Of a DNA stretch of 64,000 bases, positions 36,275-45,546 are shown one piece after another. Under the pieces are notes generated by a model, which worked only from the letters and a program-made list of their open reading frames with translations, did no database searches and was not told where the DNA came from. Every line of letters begins with the position of its first letter. The first letter of the stretch is position 1. Location of the stretch: NCBI RefSeq assembly GCF_000407145.1, contig NZ_KE136472.1, positions 496,001 to 560,000 on the forward strand. Direction: 5' to 3'. The DNA comes from Enterococcus caccae ATCC BAA-1240. Lineage in GTDB: Bacteria; Bacillota; Bacilli; Lactobacillales; Enterococcaceae. Position numbers and translations under genes: made by a program.

Positions 36275-39200
36275 ATGAAAACAACAAAGACGATGGACGG
36301 AAATACAGCAGCTGCTTATATTTCGTATGCCTTTACAGAAGTAGCGGCTATTTATCCTATTACACCAAGTTCCACGATGGCAGAATTGGTAGACGAATGG
36401 GCGGAAAATGGACTAAAAAATATCTATGGACAAAAAGTCCAAGTGATTGAAATGCAATCAGAAGCTGGAGCTGCTGGCGTTGTTCATGGTTCGTTAAAAA
36501 CAGGAGCATTAACAACGACTTATACCGCATCTCAAGGTTTGTTGTTGATGATTCCCAATATGTATAAAATAGCTGGGGAACTATTACCTGGTGTGTTCCA
36601 TGTGGCAGCTAGAGCGATTACAACGAGCGCTTTGAGTATTTTTGGTGATCATGGAGATGTTATGGCGACTCGGCAAACAGGTTTTTGTATGCTGGCAGAA
36701 TCCAGTGTACAAGAAGTGATGGATCTTTCTGCAGTAGCCCATTTAGCGAGTATTGAAGGCAGTTTACCTTTTGTTAATTTTTTTGATGGATTCAGAACGA
36801 GTCATGAATTACAAAAAATAGAAGTGCTTGATTATGATGATCTAAAAGGAATGCTTGACCAAGATGCGGTGGATCGATTTAGAAATAGAGGAATGAATCC
36901 AAATCACCCAACGGTCTCAGGAACAGCTCAAAATCCAGACATTCATTTTCAACAAAGAGAAACAGTTAACGCAAATTACGAAGCAATGCCAAGAATCGTT
37001 CAAAAATACATGAACCAAATCAATGAATTACGCGGTACTAATTATGATTTAACGGATTACTATGGAGCAGAAGATGCGACAGAAGTTATTATTTCAATGG
37101 GTTCAGCTTCACCAGTTATTCAACAAACGGTGGATTATTTAAATCAAGAAGGACGAAAAGTTGGGCTGATCAATATTCATTTATATCGTCCATTCCCAAC
37201 AGAGAATCTATTAGAAAAATTACCAAAAACAGTAGAAAAAGTCGCAGTTTTAGACAGAACGAAAGAAGCAGGAGCTGATGGAGAACCATTGCTTTTAGAT
37301 GTTCAAAGTGCATTATATCAACATTCAAATCGTCCAATTGTGATCGGCGGACGTTATGGTTTAGGTTCAAAAGATGTGACACCGAATCAAATCAAAGCAG
37401 TTTATGATCATTTACTATTGCCATTTTCTGAATTAAAACAACGTTTTACCATTGGTATCGTAGATGATGTAACATATCGTTCGTTACCACAAGGAGAAAT
37501 CTTAGATTTGACCCCTAATTCAACGTTCCAAGCAAAATTCTGGGGATTTGGTTCAGATGGAACGGTTGGTGCAAATAAGCAAGCAATCAAGATCATCGGT
37601 GATCATACTGATTTATATGCCCAAGCCTATTTTAGCTATGATTCTAAAAAATCAGGGGGCTTAACTGTTTCACACTTACGCTTTGGTGAAGAACCGATTA
37701 CATCCACTTATTTAGTAGAACAAGCTGATTTTATTGCCTGTCATAATGCTTCTTATATCCATAATTATGACTTGCTAAAAGGCTTGAAAGATGGCGGAAC
37801 CTTCTTATTGAATACCATTTGGGATAAAGAAAAGGTCTATCGTTTACTTCCAGCTAAACTAAAAAAATATATTGCAGAACACGCTATTCAATTTTACATC
37901 ATCAATGCTGTAGAATTGGCTCGAGAAATTGGTTTAGGCCGTAGAATCAATACAGTGATGTCCACCGCTTTTTTTGAAGTGACAGATATTATGACACGCG
38001 ATGAATATATGCCGTTATTAAAAGCTGAGGTCCAAAAAACATACGGGAAAAAATCAATGGAGATCGTAGAAAAAAACTTTCAAGCGATCGATAGGACGTT
38101 TGACTCGTTACAAAAAATCGATGTTCCTTCTGAATGGCCAGCAATCGTAATTGAGACAGAGAAAAAAGATACAACATTACCTAAATATATTACGAATATT
38201 TTACAGCCGATCAATCGCCAAGAAGGAAATAATTTAACTGTTGGAGATCTGATTGAAAATGGGATGAAAACTGGGGAAATGCCAATGGGCACAGCAGCTT
38301 TTGAAAAACGCGGAATTGCCTTAGAGGTGCCAGAATGGCAAATGGATAAATGTACGATGTGTAATGAATGTGCTTTTGTCTGTCCTCATGCGGCAATTCG
38401 ACCATTTTTAGCAGACGAATCGGAGATGGAAGAAGCTCCAGCAGGGTTCCATGCAAGAGAAATGAGAGGCTCAGACGGTTTGATGTATCGTATTCAAGTA
38501 TCATTAGAAGATTGTACGGGTTGTGGTTTGTGTGTCCAAGCTTGCCCAGTCAAAGAAAAAGCTATTTTGATGAAACCTTATGAAGAACAAAAAGAACAAG
38601 CAATCAATTGGGCATTTGCGATGACCTTACAGCAAAAAGAAAATCCAGTCAGAAAATTATCGGTGAAAGGATCTCAGTTTAACCAACCATTAATGGAATT
38701 TTCTGGAGCATGTGAAGGTTGTGGTGAAACGCCGTATATCAAACTATTAACACAATTATTTGGGGATCGGATGATGATGGCGAATGCGACAGGATGTTCT
38801 TCTATTTGGGGCGGCTCATCTCCTGTAACACCATATACGACGAATGCATGTGGTCAAGGTCCGGCTTGGAGTAATTCATTATTTGAAGATAATGCTGAAT
38901 ATGGTTATGGTATGTATGTTGCCAATAAAACCAAGCGTCAATATTTAGCCGATCAAGTACAAGAAGCAGTGAACAAGAATTTAGGAACACCTGAATTACA
39001 TGCATTGCTGGAAGATTGGTTGGAACACTATTTAGAAGGTGAAGGGACACAACAACGGGCAACTAAACTGGCTGCTGTACTGAGTGAAGAGTATCAAACC
39101 AATCCACTCTTAGAAAGAATTTATAAACAGAGCGACTTGCTTGTAAAAACTAGTCAATGGATTATTGGAGGCGACGGCTGGGCCTATGATATTGGGTTTA

Positions 39201-39814
39201 GTGGGATTGACCATGTCTTAGCAAGTGGGGCAGATGTTAATATTTTCGTCATGGATAATGAAGTTTACGCCAATACTGGTGGTCAAACATCTAAAGCCAC
39301 TCCAGCTGCAGCTATTGCTAAGTTTTCAGCGGGGGGAAAACAAACTTCCAAAAAAGACTTAGGTATGATGGCGATGACTTATGGGAACGTTTACGTTGCT
39401 CAAATTGCTTTAGGTGCGAATTCTATGCAGACGATCAAAGCAATCGATGAGGCTGAGCGTTATCCAGGTCCGTCACTGATTATCGGCTATACACCTTGTA
39501 TCAATCATGGGGTCAAAGGCGGAATGATTGAAACCTTATCATTAGCGAAAGAAGCAGTGGAATCGGGTTATTGGCAATTGTATCGTTATAATCCACAACT
39601 TATTGAAAAAGGCAAAGATCCTATGATCATTGATTATAAAAAAGCGGATTTCTCTAAAATGCGTGATTTCCTTGAAAAACAAACTCGCTTCTCTGCACTT
39701 CATACGATCAAAGACAACCAAGAAATTGTTGAAGATCTTCTAACGAAAACAAAAGAGGATGCAGAAGACCGTTCGGAAAATTACGTTAAATTAGTGAGTC
39801 CAGCAAAAAAATAA
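36275..39814 (+). CDS. nifJ: pyruvate:ferredoxin (flavodoxin) oxidoreductase
   Basis: 1179 residues, single-chain enzyme. Domain I starts with YPITPSSTMAELVDEW. Two 4Fe-4S motifs in the inserted ferredoxin domain are CTMCNECAFVCPH and CTGCGLCVQACPV. The third cluster uses CEGCGETPY, and the thiamine diphosphate site is GDGWAYDIG ... MDNEVYANTGGQ. It converts pyruvate and CoA to acetyl-CoA, CO2 and reduced flavodoxin. Start ATG 36275 with AGGTG rather than GTG 36266. Pyruvate may come from diaminopropionate cleavage encoded 19 kb upstream in the same gene group. Confidence 0.95.
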   Translation: MKTTKTMDGNTAAAYISYAFTEVAAIYPITPSSTMAELVDEWAENGLKNIYGQKVQVIEMQSEAGAAGVVHGSLKTGALTTTYTASQGLLLMIPNMYKIAGELLPGVFHVAARAITTSALSIFGDHGDVMATRQTGFCMLAESSVQEVMDLSAVAHLASIEGSLPFVNFFDGFRTSHELQKIEVLDYDDLKGMLDQDAVDRFRNRGMNPNHPTVSGTAQNPDIHFQQRETVNANYEAMPRIVQKYMNQINELRGTNYDLTDYYGAEDATEVIISMGSASPVIQQTVDYLNQEGRKVGLINIHLYRPFPTENLLEKLPKTVEKVAVLDRTKEAGADGEPLLLDVQSALYQHSNRPIVIGGRYGLGSKDVTPNQIKAVYDHLLLPFSELKQRFTIGIVDDVTYRSLPQGEILDLTPNSTFQAKFWGFGSDGTVGANKQAIKIIGDHTDLYAQAYFSYDSKKSGGLTVSHLRFGEEPITSTYLVEQADFIACHNASYIHNYDLLKGLKDGGTFLLNTIWDKEKVYRLLPAKLKKYIAEHAIQFYIINAVELAREIGLGRRINTVMSTAFFEVTDIMTRDEYMPLLKAEVQKTYGKKSMEIVEKNFQAIDRTFDSLQKIDVPSEWPAIVIETEKKDTTLPKYITNILQPINRQEGNNLTVGDLIENGMKTGEMPMGTAAFEKRGIALEVPEWQMDKCTMCNECAFVCPHAAIRPFLADESEMEEAPAGFHAREMRGSDGLMYRIQVSLEDCTGCGLCVQACPVKEKAILMKPYEEQKEQAINWAFAMTLQQKENPVRKLSVKGSQFNQPLMEFSGACEGCGETPYIKLLTQLFGDRMMMANATGCSSIWGGSSPVTPYTTNACGQGPAWSNSLFEDNAEYGYGMYVANKTKRQYLADQVQEAVNKNLGTPELHALLEDWLEHYLEGEGTQQRATKLAAVLSEEYQTNPLLERIYKQSDLLVKTSQWIIGGDGWAYDIGFSGIDHVLASGADVNIFVMDNEVYANTGGQTSKATPAAAIAKFSAGGKQTSKKDLGMMAMTYGNVYVAQIALGANSMQTIKAIDEAERYPGPSLIIGYTPCINHGVKGGMIETLSLAKEAVESGYWQLYRYNPQLIEKGKDPMIIDYKKADFSKMRDFLEKQTRFSALHTIKDNQEIVEDLLTKTKEDAEDRSENYVKLVSPAKK

Positions 39815-39846
39815 AAAAAGAGCAAGAGGATGGGATGGAAGCATTT

Positions 39847-39898
39847 AGGGTGTGAAACAAAAGTGGTTGTTACTTTTGTCCCACACCCTTGTTTTTTT
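39847..39898 (+). terminator. terminator of the flavodoxin-nifJ operon
   Basis: AGGGTGTG plus ACAAAAGT (39847-39864) pair with ACTTTTGT plus CACACCCT (39872-39889), then GTTTTTTT. Strong. Confidence 0.92.
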
Positions 39899-39935
39899 CG
39901 ATAATAATTAAAATAAAAAATTCTTCAGAAATTTC

Positions 39936-39949
39936 AAAAAGCGTTTACA
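39936..39949 (+). promoter_or_regulatory. possible cre site upstream of the purine permease
   Basis: AAAAAGCGTTTACA matches the catabolite-responsive consensus TGNAANCGNTNNCA except for the first two bases. It precedes the permease start by about 120 bases, close to a TTTACA -35-like element. Confidence 0.42.
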
Positions 39950-40066
39950 ATGTGGTATCCTTACAGTGTCATAATTTCAGTAAAAAATAATTTTATTAAG
40001 CAGATGGTTCTATTTTCAGTTAGAGCTTAACAAGCCCACAACGCTTTTAATTTAAGGAGGATTTTC

Positions 40067-41341
40067 ATGTTTCAATGGAAAAAGCTTAAAAAAGACGATA
40101 TAAAACGAGAAATATTAGCAGGAACAACTTCATTTTTTGCCATTTCATATATCATTATGGTGAATACTGTAATCTTAGCTGAGGCAGGAATGCCAAAGGA
40201 ATTAACGATTTTTGGCACAATTTTTATTTCAATTATTGGTTCGATTTTGATGGGACTAATTGCGGATGCCCCAATTGTTTTGACCACAGGGATGGGGGTT
40301 AATTCATTTTTTACTTATACGCTAGTTTTCTCATTGGGATTGACTTGGCAGCAAGCGTTGGCTGTTAGTTTTTGTGCAGGGATTGTTTACTTATTGGTGG
40401 CTTTTACAAAGCTAAGTAAGTTATTTGCAGAAGTAGTGCCGGAAACATTAAAAATTGGCATAACTGTAGGAATCGGTTTTTTCCTTGTTTTGATTGGTTT
40501 GGAAAAAGGCCATTTGATTTTAAGAGGAGAGCACACCTTCTTACAGTTAGCATCATTAGATAATAGTTTGACCTTATTAACGTTATTCTCATTGATTTTG
40601 ACAGTGACGTTATTTGTAAAAGGGATTCAAGGCAGTTTTTTTATTGGAATCGTTGTTGTAACGTGTATCGCAAATGTTTTTGGTATGGTAACTCCGTCAG
40701 AACATTTTTCTTTAAGCGGTTTGAGCAATTATTCTCAGATCTTTTTACAATTAGATTTCAGTACATTTTTTTCTAAAAGCTTTTTACTAGGTGTCTTTGC
40801 TTTATCAATGATCTTGATTTTTGAATCAATGGGTTTACTTAAAGGTTTGATGCCAGAAGTAGCTGAAAAACAATATTTAAGAGCGTATCGTGTGACTGGA
40901 TTTATTACACTGCTATCTGGGGTTTTTGGTACAAGTCCAACTGTGGCAGCTGCTGAAAGTGCAACAGGAATTGAAGAAGGTGGGAAAACTGGAATTACCT
41001 CGATCACAAGTGGTATTTGTTTCTTTTTTGCTTTATTAGCATTGCCGTTTCTTTCTTATATTCCAGATTCAGCTTTAGCACCAGCCATTATTATAACGGG
41101 CTTCTTAATGATCCAACAAATCAAAATGTTGCATTTTGACGAGTTTAGTGACTATTTTCCTGCAATGTTGATGATTGTATTGATTCCGTTTACGATGAAC
41201 ATTTCAGATGGCATGGCTTTTGGTTTTGTCGCGTATCCATTAACGAAGTGGGTTGCTGGAAAAAAAGCGGAACTTTCATTGCCAATGTGGTTGATTTCGG
41301 GCTTATTTTTGATGTATTTAATTGTTAACGTGTTAATCTAA
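40067..41341 (+). CDS. guanine/hypoxanthine permease (AzgA-like, PbuG/PbuO type)
   Basis: 424 residues with about 12-13 membrane segments. AzgA-type motifs: GTTSFFAISYIIMVNTVILA at the start, TTGMGVNSFFTYT, and FGTSPTVAAAESATGIEEGGKTG. It imports hypoxanthine or guanine with protons. Next to the purine-degrading cluster but behind a strong terminator, so separately controlled. AAGGAGG ribosome site. I looked for a purine riboswitch in the leader and did not find one. Confidence 0.92.
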   Translation: MFQWKKLKKDDIKREILAGTTSFFAISYIIMVNTVILAEAGMPKELTIFGTIFISIIGSILMGLIADAPIVLTTGMGVNSFFTYTLVFSLGLTWQQALAVSFCAGIVYLLVAFTKLSKLFAEVVPETLKIGITVGIGFFLVLIGLEKGHLILRGEHTFLQLASLDNSLTLLTLFSLILTVTLFVKGIQGSFFIGIVVVTCIANVFGMVTPSEHFSLSGLSNYSQIFLQLDFSTFFSKSFLLGVFALSMILIFESMGLLKGLMPEVAEKQYLRAYRVTGFITLLSGVFGTSPTVAAAESATGIEEGGKTGITSITSGICFFFALLALPFLSYIPDSALAPAIIITGFLMIQQIKMLHFDEFSDYFPAMLMIVLIPFTMNISDGMAFGFVAYPLTKWVAGKKAELSLPMWLISGLFLMYLIVNVLI

Positions 41342-41345
41342 AATA

Positions 41346-41389
41346 AAAACTTGCTCACCACAATGTAGTTGTGATAAGCAAGTTTTTTT
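41346..41389. terminator. bidirectional terminator between permease and ktrB
   Basis: AAAACTTGCT pairs with AGCAAGTTTT, with inner CCACAA/TTGTG pairing; T runs on the plus strand and A runs giving T on the minus. Confidence 0.88.
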
Positions 41390-42788
41390 ATCCAATAATT
41401 ATTTTTTCAGATGGATACTCATAACCGATATCTCGAGTTTCTTTTGGTACGAATAACATTAATGTATATAACATACCAATCCGTCCAATAAACATTAATA
41501 GAGCGATCATTAGTTTTCCAACGGTCGTCAAATCTGAGGTGATTCCTAATGACAAACCTGTCGTACCAAAAGCTGAAGCCACTTCAACAATAATAGCGAT
41601 CAATGGATGATCTTCTGTTGCTGTTAAAAATAAGACCGCAAAGAAACACATGATCAACGATAGCATAAAGACAACAATTGATTTTTTTACATCATCGTCA
41701 TCGATTCGACGGCCAAATACATTGATTTTGTCTTCACTTTTTAAGAAGGCATATAAATATAACCCAATAATTGCAACCGTTGTTGTTCGAATCCCGCCAC
41801 CTACGGAGCTAGGACTACAACCTATGAACATCAATAAAGAAAATACGATCAATGTAGTAATCTGAAAATCACCTAAATCATTGATTTGCAATCCAGCATT
41901 TCGAGTTGTCATAGAATAGAACATAGAGGTGATCCAACGCTGAACTTCTCCCATCCCTACGAACAAATGATCCTTCTCTAACAAATAAATCAACACTGTA
42001 CCGCCCACAAACAAAATGACAAAGGCTAAAACGGCAATTTTACTAAACAATGAAAAGCGGAAGGGCAACCCTCGTTTTTTCTTTTTAAAGAATAACCATT
42101 CACGAAACTCCATTAATACTGGAAAACCAATTCCCCCCACAAAAATCAAGAACATAATGACAATTAAAAAAAGGTAATCATTGGCAAAGGGAATGATCGA
42201 ATCGCCAGTCACGTCAAATCCAGAGTTTGTCACTGCCGAAATCGATTGATAAAAACCAAAGAAAATCGATTTTGACCAAGTCGTATAATAGCCTGAGTAA
42301 TAAAAATAAATAGAGAAAAATGTGCCAAAAATCACTTGAAACCATAAAATGATTGTAAAGGTGATTCGAATCAATCGGACAATCCCACTCAATTTTGGCT
42401 GATTCATATCGGTCATAATCAATTGTCGCTGTTTTAAGGAAATTCTACGTTTAGATAAAATTATAAAAGCTGTAGAAATCATCATAATTCCAAGTCCACC
42501 GATCTGAAAAAGAACTTCCAACAGCAAAACACCACGATCATTAAAAACAGAATTAATATCAAATGTAGATAAACCAGTGACACTTACAGTACTGATAGCC
42601 ATAAAAAGCATATCGATAAACCCGACATGAGAACCTGGTTCTCTAAAAAATGGTAAACAAAATAACAAATAAGAAACCACTGTCATAATAATATAGTAGG
42701 AAACAATTATTTGAATGGATGAAAAATGATTGGAAATAAAACGCCTTCCTTTACGTTGGACTAGCCATAAAAGCCGAAATTGATTCAT
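41388..42788 (-). CDS. ktrB: potassium uptake channel subunit, TrkH/KtrB family
   Basis: 466 residues with the four membrane-pore-membrane repeats. Filter loops are TVSVTGLSTFD, AVTNSGFDVTGDS, MTTRNAGLQ and FGTTGLSLG. It moves potassium with sodium together with a KtrA-type regulatory subunit, which is not encoded here. ATG 42788 is chosen: AGGAGG lies six bases upstream, while the open frame back to 42893 has no ribosome site. Confidence 0.92.
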   Translation of the reverse strand: MNQFRLLWLVQRKGRRFISNHFSSIQIIVSYYIIMTVVSYLLFCLPFFREPGSHVGFIDMLFMAISTVSVTGLSTFDINSVFNDRGVLLLEVLFQIGGLGIMMISTAFIILSKRRISLKQRQLIMTDMNQPKLSGIVRLIRITFTIILWFQVIFGTFFSIYFYYSGYYTTWSKSIFFGFYQSISAVTNSGFDVTGDSIIPFANDYLFLIVIMFLIFVGGIGFPVLMEFREWLFFKKKKRGLPFRFSLFSKIAVLAFVILFVGGTVLIYLLEKDHLFVGMGEVQRWITSMFYSMTTRNAGLQINDLGDFQITTLIVFSLLMFIGCSPSSVGGGIRTTTVAIIGLYLYAFLKSEDKINVFGRRIDDDDVKKSIVVFMLSLIMCFFAVLFLTATEDHPLIAIIVEVASAFGTTGLSLGITSDLTTVGKLMIALLMFIGRIGMLYTLMLFVPKETRDIGYEYPSEKIIIG

Positions 42789-43008
42789 AATGGACCTCCT
42801 GAACATCGTTAAAATAAGTATAGCAGAAAATAATTGATGGGCAAATAAAGAATAAACGCTTAGAAGAAATAAGAAATTGATTAAAAAAAACAAGAATAGA
42901 GTACAAATTTTCTAGAACATGCTATTTTAATTGTGATAGAAGTAACATGAATCTATTTTTTCTTTTTAAAAAGGAGCGAGATCAATTTTTTACTCATTAT
43001 TAAGCTTT

Positions 43009-43040
43009 TATTATAATGTGAAAAAGGTCACATTATAATA
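43009..43040 (+). promoter_or_regulatory. Crp/Fnr-type operator in a 13-bp perfect inverted repeat
   Basis: TATTATAATGTGA (43009-43021), six bases, TCACATTATAATA (43028-43040). The centre TGTGA-N6-TCACA (43017-43032) is the consensus for Crp/Fnr-family regulators, including Gram-positive Fnr and ArcR. It stands in the divergent region between ktrB and the fumarate reductase-like gene, with a possible -10 TATAAT at 43034-43039. Confidence 0.65.
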
Positions 43041-43103
43041 GGACTTTCTAAGAAATTGAATAATTAGAGTTGTAGGGTCAAAAATTACTGAGGTGGGGAA
43101 AAA

Positions 43104-44621
43104 ATGAAAAAAGTTATTATGAGTTTACTATCATTGAGCTTATTCGCTGGAATTGCTGTAGGATGTACTAGCGATCAAGACAAAGTAACGAAGAAAAGTA
43201 AAGAATCCAAAGAAAGCACAGAGGTTACATCAGGTGCGTCAGCCAATGGCTATACAGATTTAAGTGAACTAGAAAATCAATACGATATTGTGATCATCGG
43301 TGCAGGAGGTGCTGGAATGACCGCAGCTTTACAAGCAAAGGAAGCCGGAATGAATCCAGCAATTCTAGAAAAAATGCCCGTTGCAGGCGGAAATACGATC
43401 AAGTCATCATCAGGTATGAATGCTTCTGAAACAAAATATCAAAAACAGGATGGTATCACTGACAGCAATGATAAATTTTTTGAAGAAACACTTAAAGGTG
43501 GAAAAGGCACAAATGATAAAGAACTATTACGCTTTTTCGTAGACCATTCAGCAGATGCAATCGATTGGTTGGATACAAAAGGAATCGAACTTAGTAACTT
43601 AACGATCACTGGTGGAATGAGCGAAAAACGAACACACCGTCCAGCAGACGGTTCAGCAATCGGCGGTTATTTGGTTGATGGCCTTGTTCGAAATGTCAAA
43701 GAAGAAAAAATTCCGTTGTTTGTAAATGCCAATGTGACTGAAATCACTGAAAAAGACGGTCAAGTCAACGGTGTCAAAGTCAAACTAAATGACAAAGAAA
43801 CCAAAGAAATCAAATCAAATGCTGTAATCGTAACAACTGGTGGTTTTGGTGCCAATAAAGAAATGCTAGAAAAATATGATCCCAAATTAAAAGATTACGT
43901 CACAACAAACCAAGAAGGTACAACAGGTGACGGTATTAAAATGATCGAAAAACTTGGTGGTGCCACAGTTGATATGAAAGAAATCCAAATCCATCCGACA
44001 GTTCAACAAGACAAATCATTCTTGATCGGTGAAGTGGTTCGTGGCGAAGGAGCTATTTTAGCCTCACAAGAAGGGGCACGTTTTGTGAATGAAATGGATA
44101 CACGTGATAAAGTTTCTGCGGCTATCACTGCCTTACCAGAGAAATCAGCATACTTAGTTTTCGATCAAGGCGTTCGTGATCGTGCCAAAGCTATCGATTT
44201 TTATGATGAACAAGGTTTTGTTGTAGAAGGGGAAACGATTGAAGCTCTTGCCAAGAAAATCAATATGCCTGAAGCAAAACTAAAAGAAACTATCGATCAA
44301 TGGAACAAAGATGTCCAAGCTAAATCTGATACACAGTATAGCCGTTCAACAGGTATGGATCATGATTTATCGACAGGTCCATACTATGCAATCAAAATCG
44401 CACCAGGAATCCATCATACAATGGGCGGTGTGAAAATAAATACGAAAACAGAAGTATTAAAAGAAGATGGAGCGCCAATCAAGGGCTTGTATGCCGCTGG
44501 TGAAGTAACAGGTGGCTTACATGGTGCAAACCGCATCGGCGGAAACGCTGTAGCAGATATTATCATCTTTGGTCGCCAATCTGGAACAGAAGCAGCGAAC
44601 TTTGCTTCAGCACAAAAATAA
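43104..44621 (+). CDS. fumarate reductase-like flavoprotein subunit, predicted lipoprotein
   Basis: 505 residues. Signal peptide ending in a lipobox-like IAVGC (cysteine about 21), a charged linker, then an FAD domain (YDIVIIGAGGAGMTAALQA). Catalytic residues of soluble fumarate reductases can all be matched: histidine in IQIHPTV, arginine in MDTRDKVS, histidine in IHHTMGG, arginine in GANRIGGNAV. No FMN-binding domain and no haem motif is present, so electrons must come from a separate extracellular donor. The substrate could be fumarate or a related enoate such as urocanate. Expression probably anaerobic, given the Fnr-type site. Confidence 0.85.
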   Translation: MKKVIMSLLSLSLFAGIAVGCTSDQDKVTKKSKESKESTEVTSGASANGYTDLSELENQYDIVIIGAGGAGMTAALQAKEAGMNPAILEKMPVAGGNTIKSSSGMNASETKYQKQDGITDSNDKFFEETLKGGKGTNDKELLRFFVDHSADAIDWLDTKGIELSNLTITGGMSEKRTHRPADGSAIGGYLVDGLVRNVKEEKIPLFVNANVTEITEKDGQVNGVKVKLNDKETKEIKSNAVIVTTGGFGANKEMLEKYDPKLKDYVTTNQEGTTGDGIKMIEKLGGATVDMKEIQIHPTVQQDKSFLIGEVVRGEGAILASQEGARFVNEMDTRDKVSAAITALPEKSAYLVFDQGVRDRAKAIDFYDEQGFVVEGETIEALAKKINMPEAKLKETIDQWNKDVQAKSDTQYSRSTGMDHDLSTGPYYAIKIAPGIHHTMGGVKINTKTEVLKEDGAPIKGLYAAGEVTGGLHGANRIGGNAVADIIIFGRQSGTEAANFASAQK

Positions 44622-44631
44622 ATAAATCTAA

Positions 44632-44680
44632 GAAAGCCAATAGATTGAACGTCCGCGTTTGTCTATTGGTTTCTTTTTTT
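44632..44680 (+). terminator. terminator of the fumarate reductase-like gene
   Basis: GAAAGCCAATAGA (44632-44644) pairs with TCTATTGGTTTC (44662-44673), one bulged base, followed by a run of seven T. Confidence 0.88.
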
Positions 44681-44784
44681 AGAGATTATATAATAAACAA
44701 AACATGGTCTTTTTTATTGAAAAAGTAAATAACATAAAATTATATGGTCAATAGTAATCGATAAATAAACTTAAATTAAAAATA

Positions 44785-44986
44785 TGGCGACAACCAGTAA
44801 GGGTAAATGATTTAAAAGCTAATGGTTATAATGTTGATACTGTCACTGGACATTCTCTTCGGGAAGAAATGGGATGGGTATGGGGATGGCGTATAATATA
44901 CCGAATATTATTCTGTATAATTCTGCACCATAGATATTGACAATACTGTTACTGAATTAAAGCAAGCAATTAATAACTTACTATAA
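44785..44986 (+). pseudogene. frameshifted fragment of a lipase-like toxin
   Basis: Reading from 44785: WRQPVRVNDLKANGYN, VDTVTGHSL, then after a one-base loss SGRNGMGMGMAYNIP, NIILYNSAP, then after another frame change IDIDNTVTELKQAINNLL and stop at 44984-44986. The GHSL-G core is the nucleophile elbow of alpha/beta lipases. No start is left. It lies just upstream of the lipase-toxin units at 45-48 kb and is probably a dead third copy or a displaced tail. The rest of the 535-base gap (44622-45156) has only the terminator before it and a promoter after it. Confidence 0.6.
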
Positions 44987-45071
44987 TAAAAAAAGGGATT
45001 ATAAGTGCCAAAACTTGCAACCTCTTTTTAAATGGATAAAAACCATAATTCCAAATCTATCTATTTTATTG

Positions 45072-45091
45072 TACTTTTGGTAAAATAAATA
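45072..45091 (+). promoter_or_regulatory. promoter repeat, copy 1, before DUF1310 gene 1
   Basis: TACTTTTGGTAAAATAAATA is identical to bases 45916-45935. It contains an extended -10 (TGGTAAAAT). It lies 65 bases before the first DUF1310-type gene. Confidence 0.5.
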
Positions 45092-45156
45092 GTAATTAGA
45101 ATTAAAGTTAAATTATAATAAGTACTCTTTTAGTAAATGAAAAAAGTAGGTGGAAA

Positions 45157-45546
45157 ATGAAAAAGAAACTATTAGTAGTTATAGGTATTATTGTAATAAT
45201 TATAATTGGGATTGGAGGGAAAGTTATGTTAGACAATAAGAAACAAGAGGATAAAATGATTAAGATTGTGAATAGTCAAGAAGCAAAAGTAGTATTTGAA
45301 AAAACAATAAAAAATATAGACCCAGAAGCATTTACTAATGATGGAATTATCAAATCATATGAAATTAATGAAAAAAGTATTAAACACAATCCAATGGGAG
45401 GAATTAATGTAACTCTGAATATAAATAAAAGTAGTGATTTAGTTATTAATTTTACTTTAGATAAATCAAACGGAGAACTTGAATCTGGCGCTATCAGTTA
45501 TTCTGGTGTATTAGCAGACCAGTTGGAGGATAATAAAAATGAATGA
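45157..45546 (+). CDS. DUF1310-type membrane-anchored protein, candidate immunity protein 1
   Basis: 129 residues. Lysine start, one membrane helix (LLVVIGIIVIIIIGIGG) with no lipobox, then a small alpha/beta domain with KNIDPEAFTNDGIIKSYEI and SIKHNPMGGINV. About half identical by eye to the copy at 45982. Its position directly ahead of a toxin-like gene, overlapping it by eight bases, suggests it protects against that lipase (inference). GTAGGTGG precedes the ATG. Confidence 0.78.
   Translation: MKKKLLVVIGIIVIIIIGIGGKVMLDNKKQEDKMIKIVNSQEAKVVFEKTIKNIDPEAFTNDGIIKSYEINEKSIKHNPMGGINVTLNINKSSDLVINFTLDKSNGELESGAISYSGVLADQLEDNKNE

Noticed and set aside
39950-40066. Possible purine riboswitch before the guanine/hypoxanthine permease
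   Set aside because: The conserved loop sequences of the purine aptamer are not found and no terminator pair is visible in the leader.
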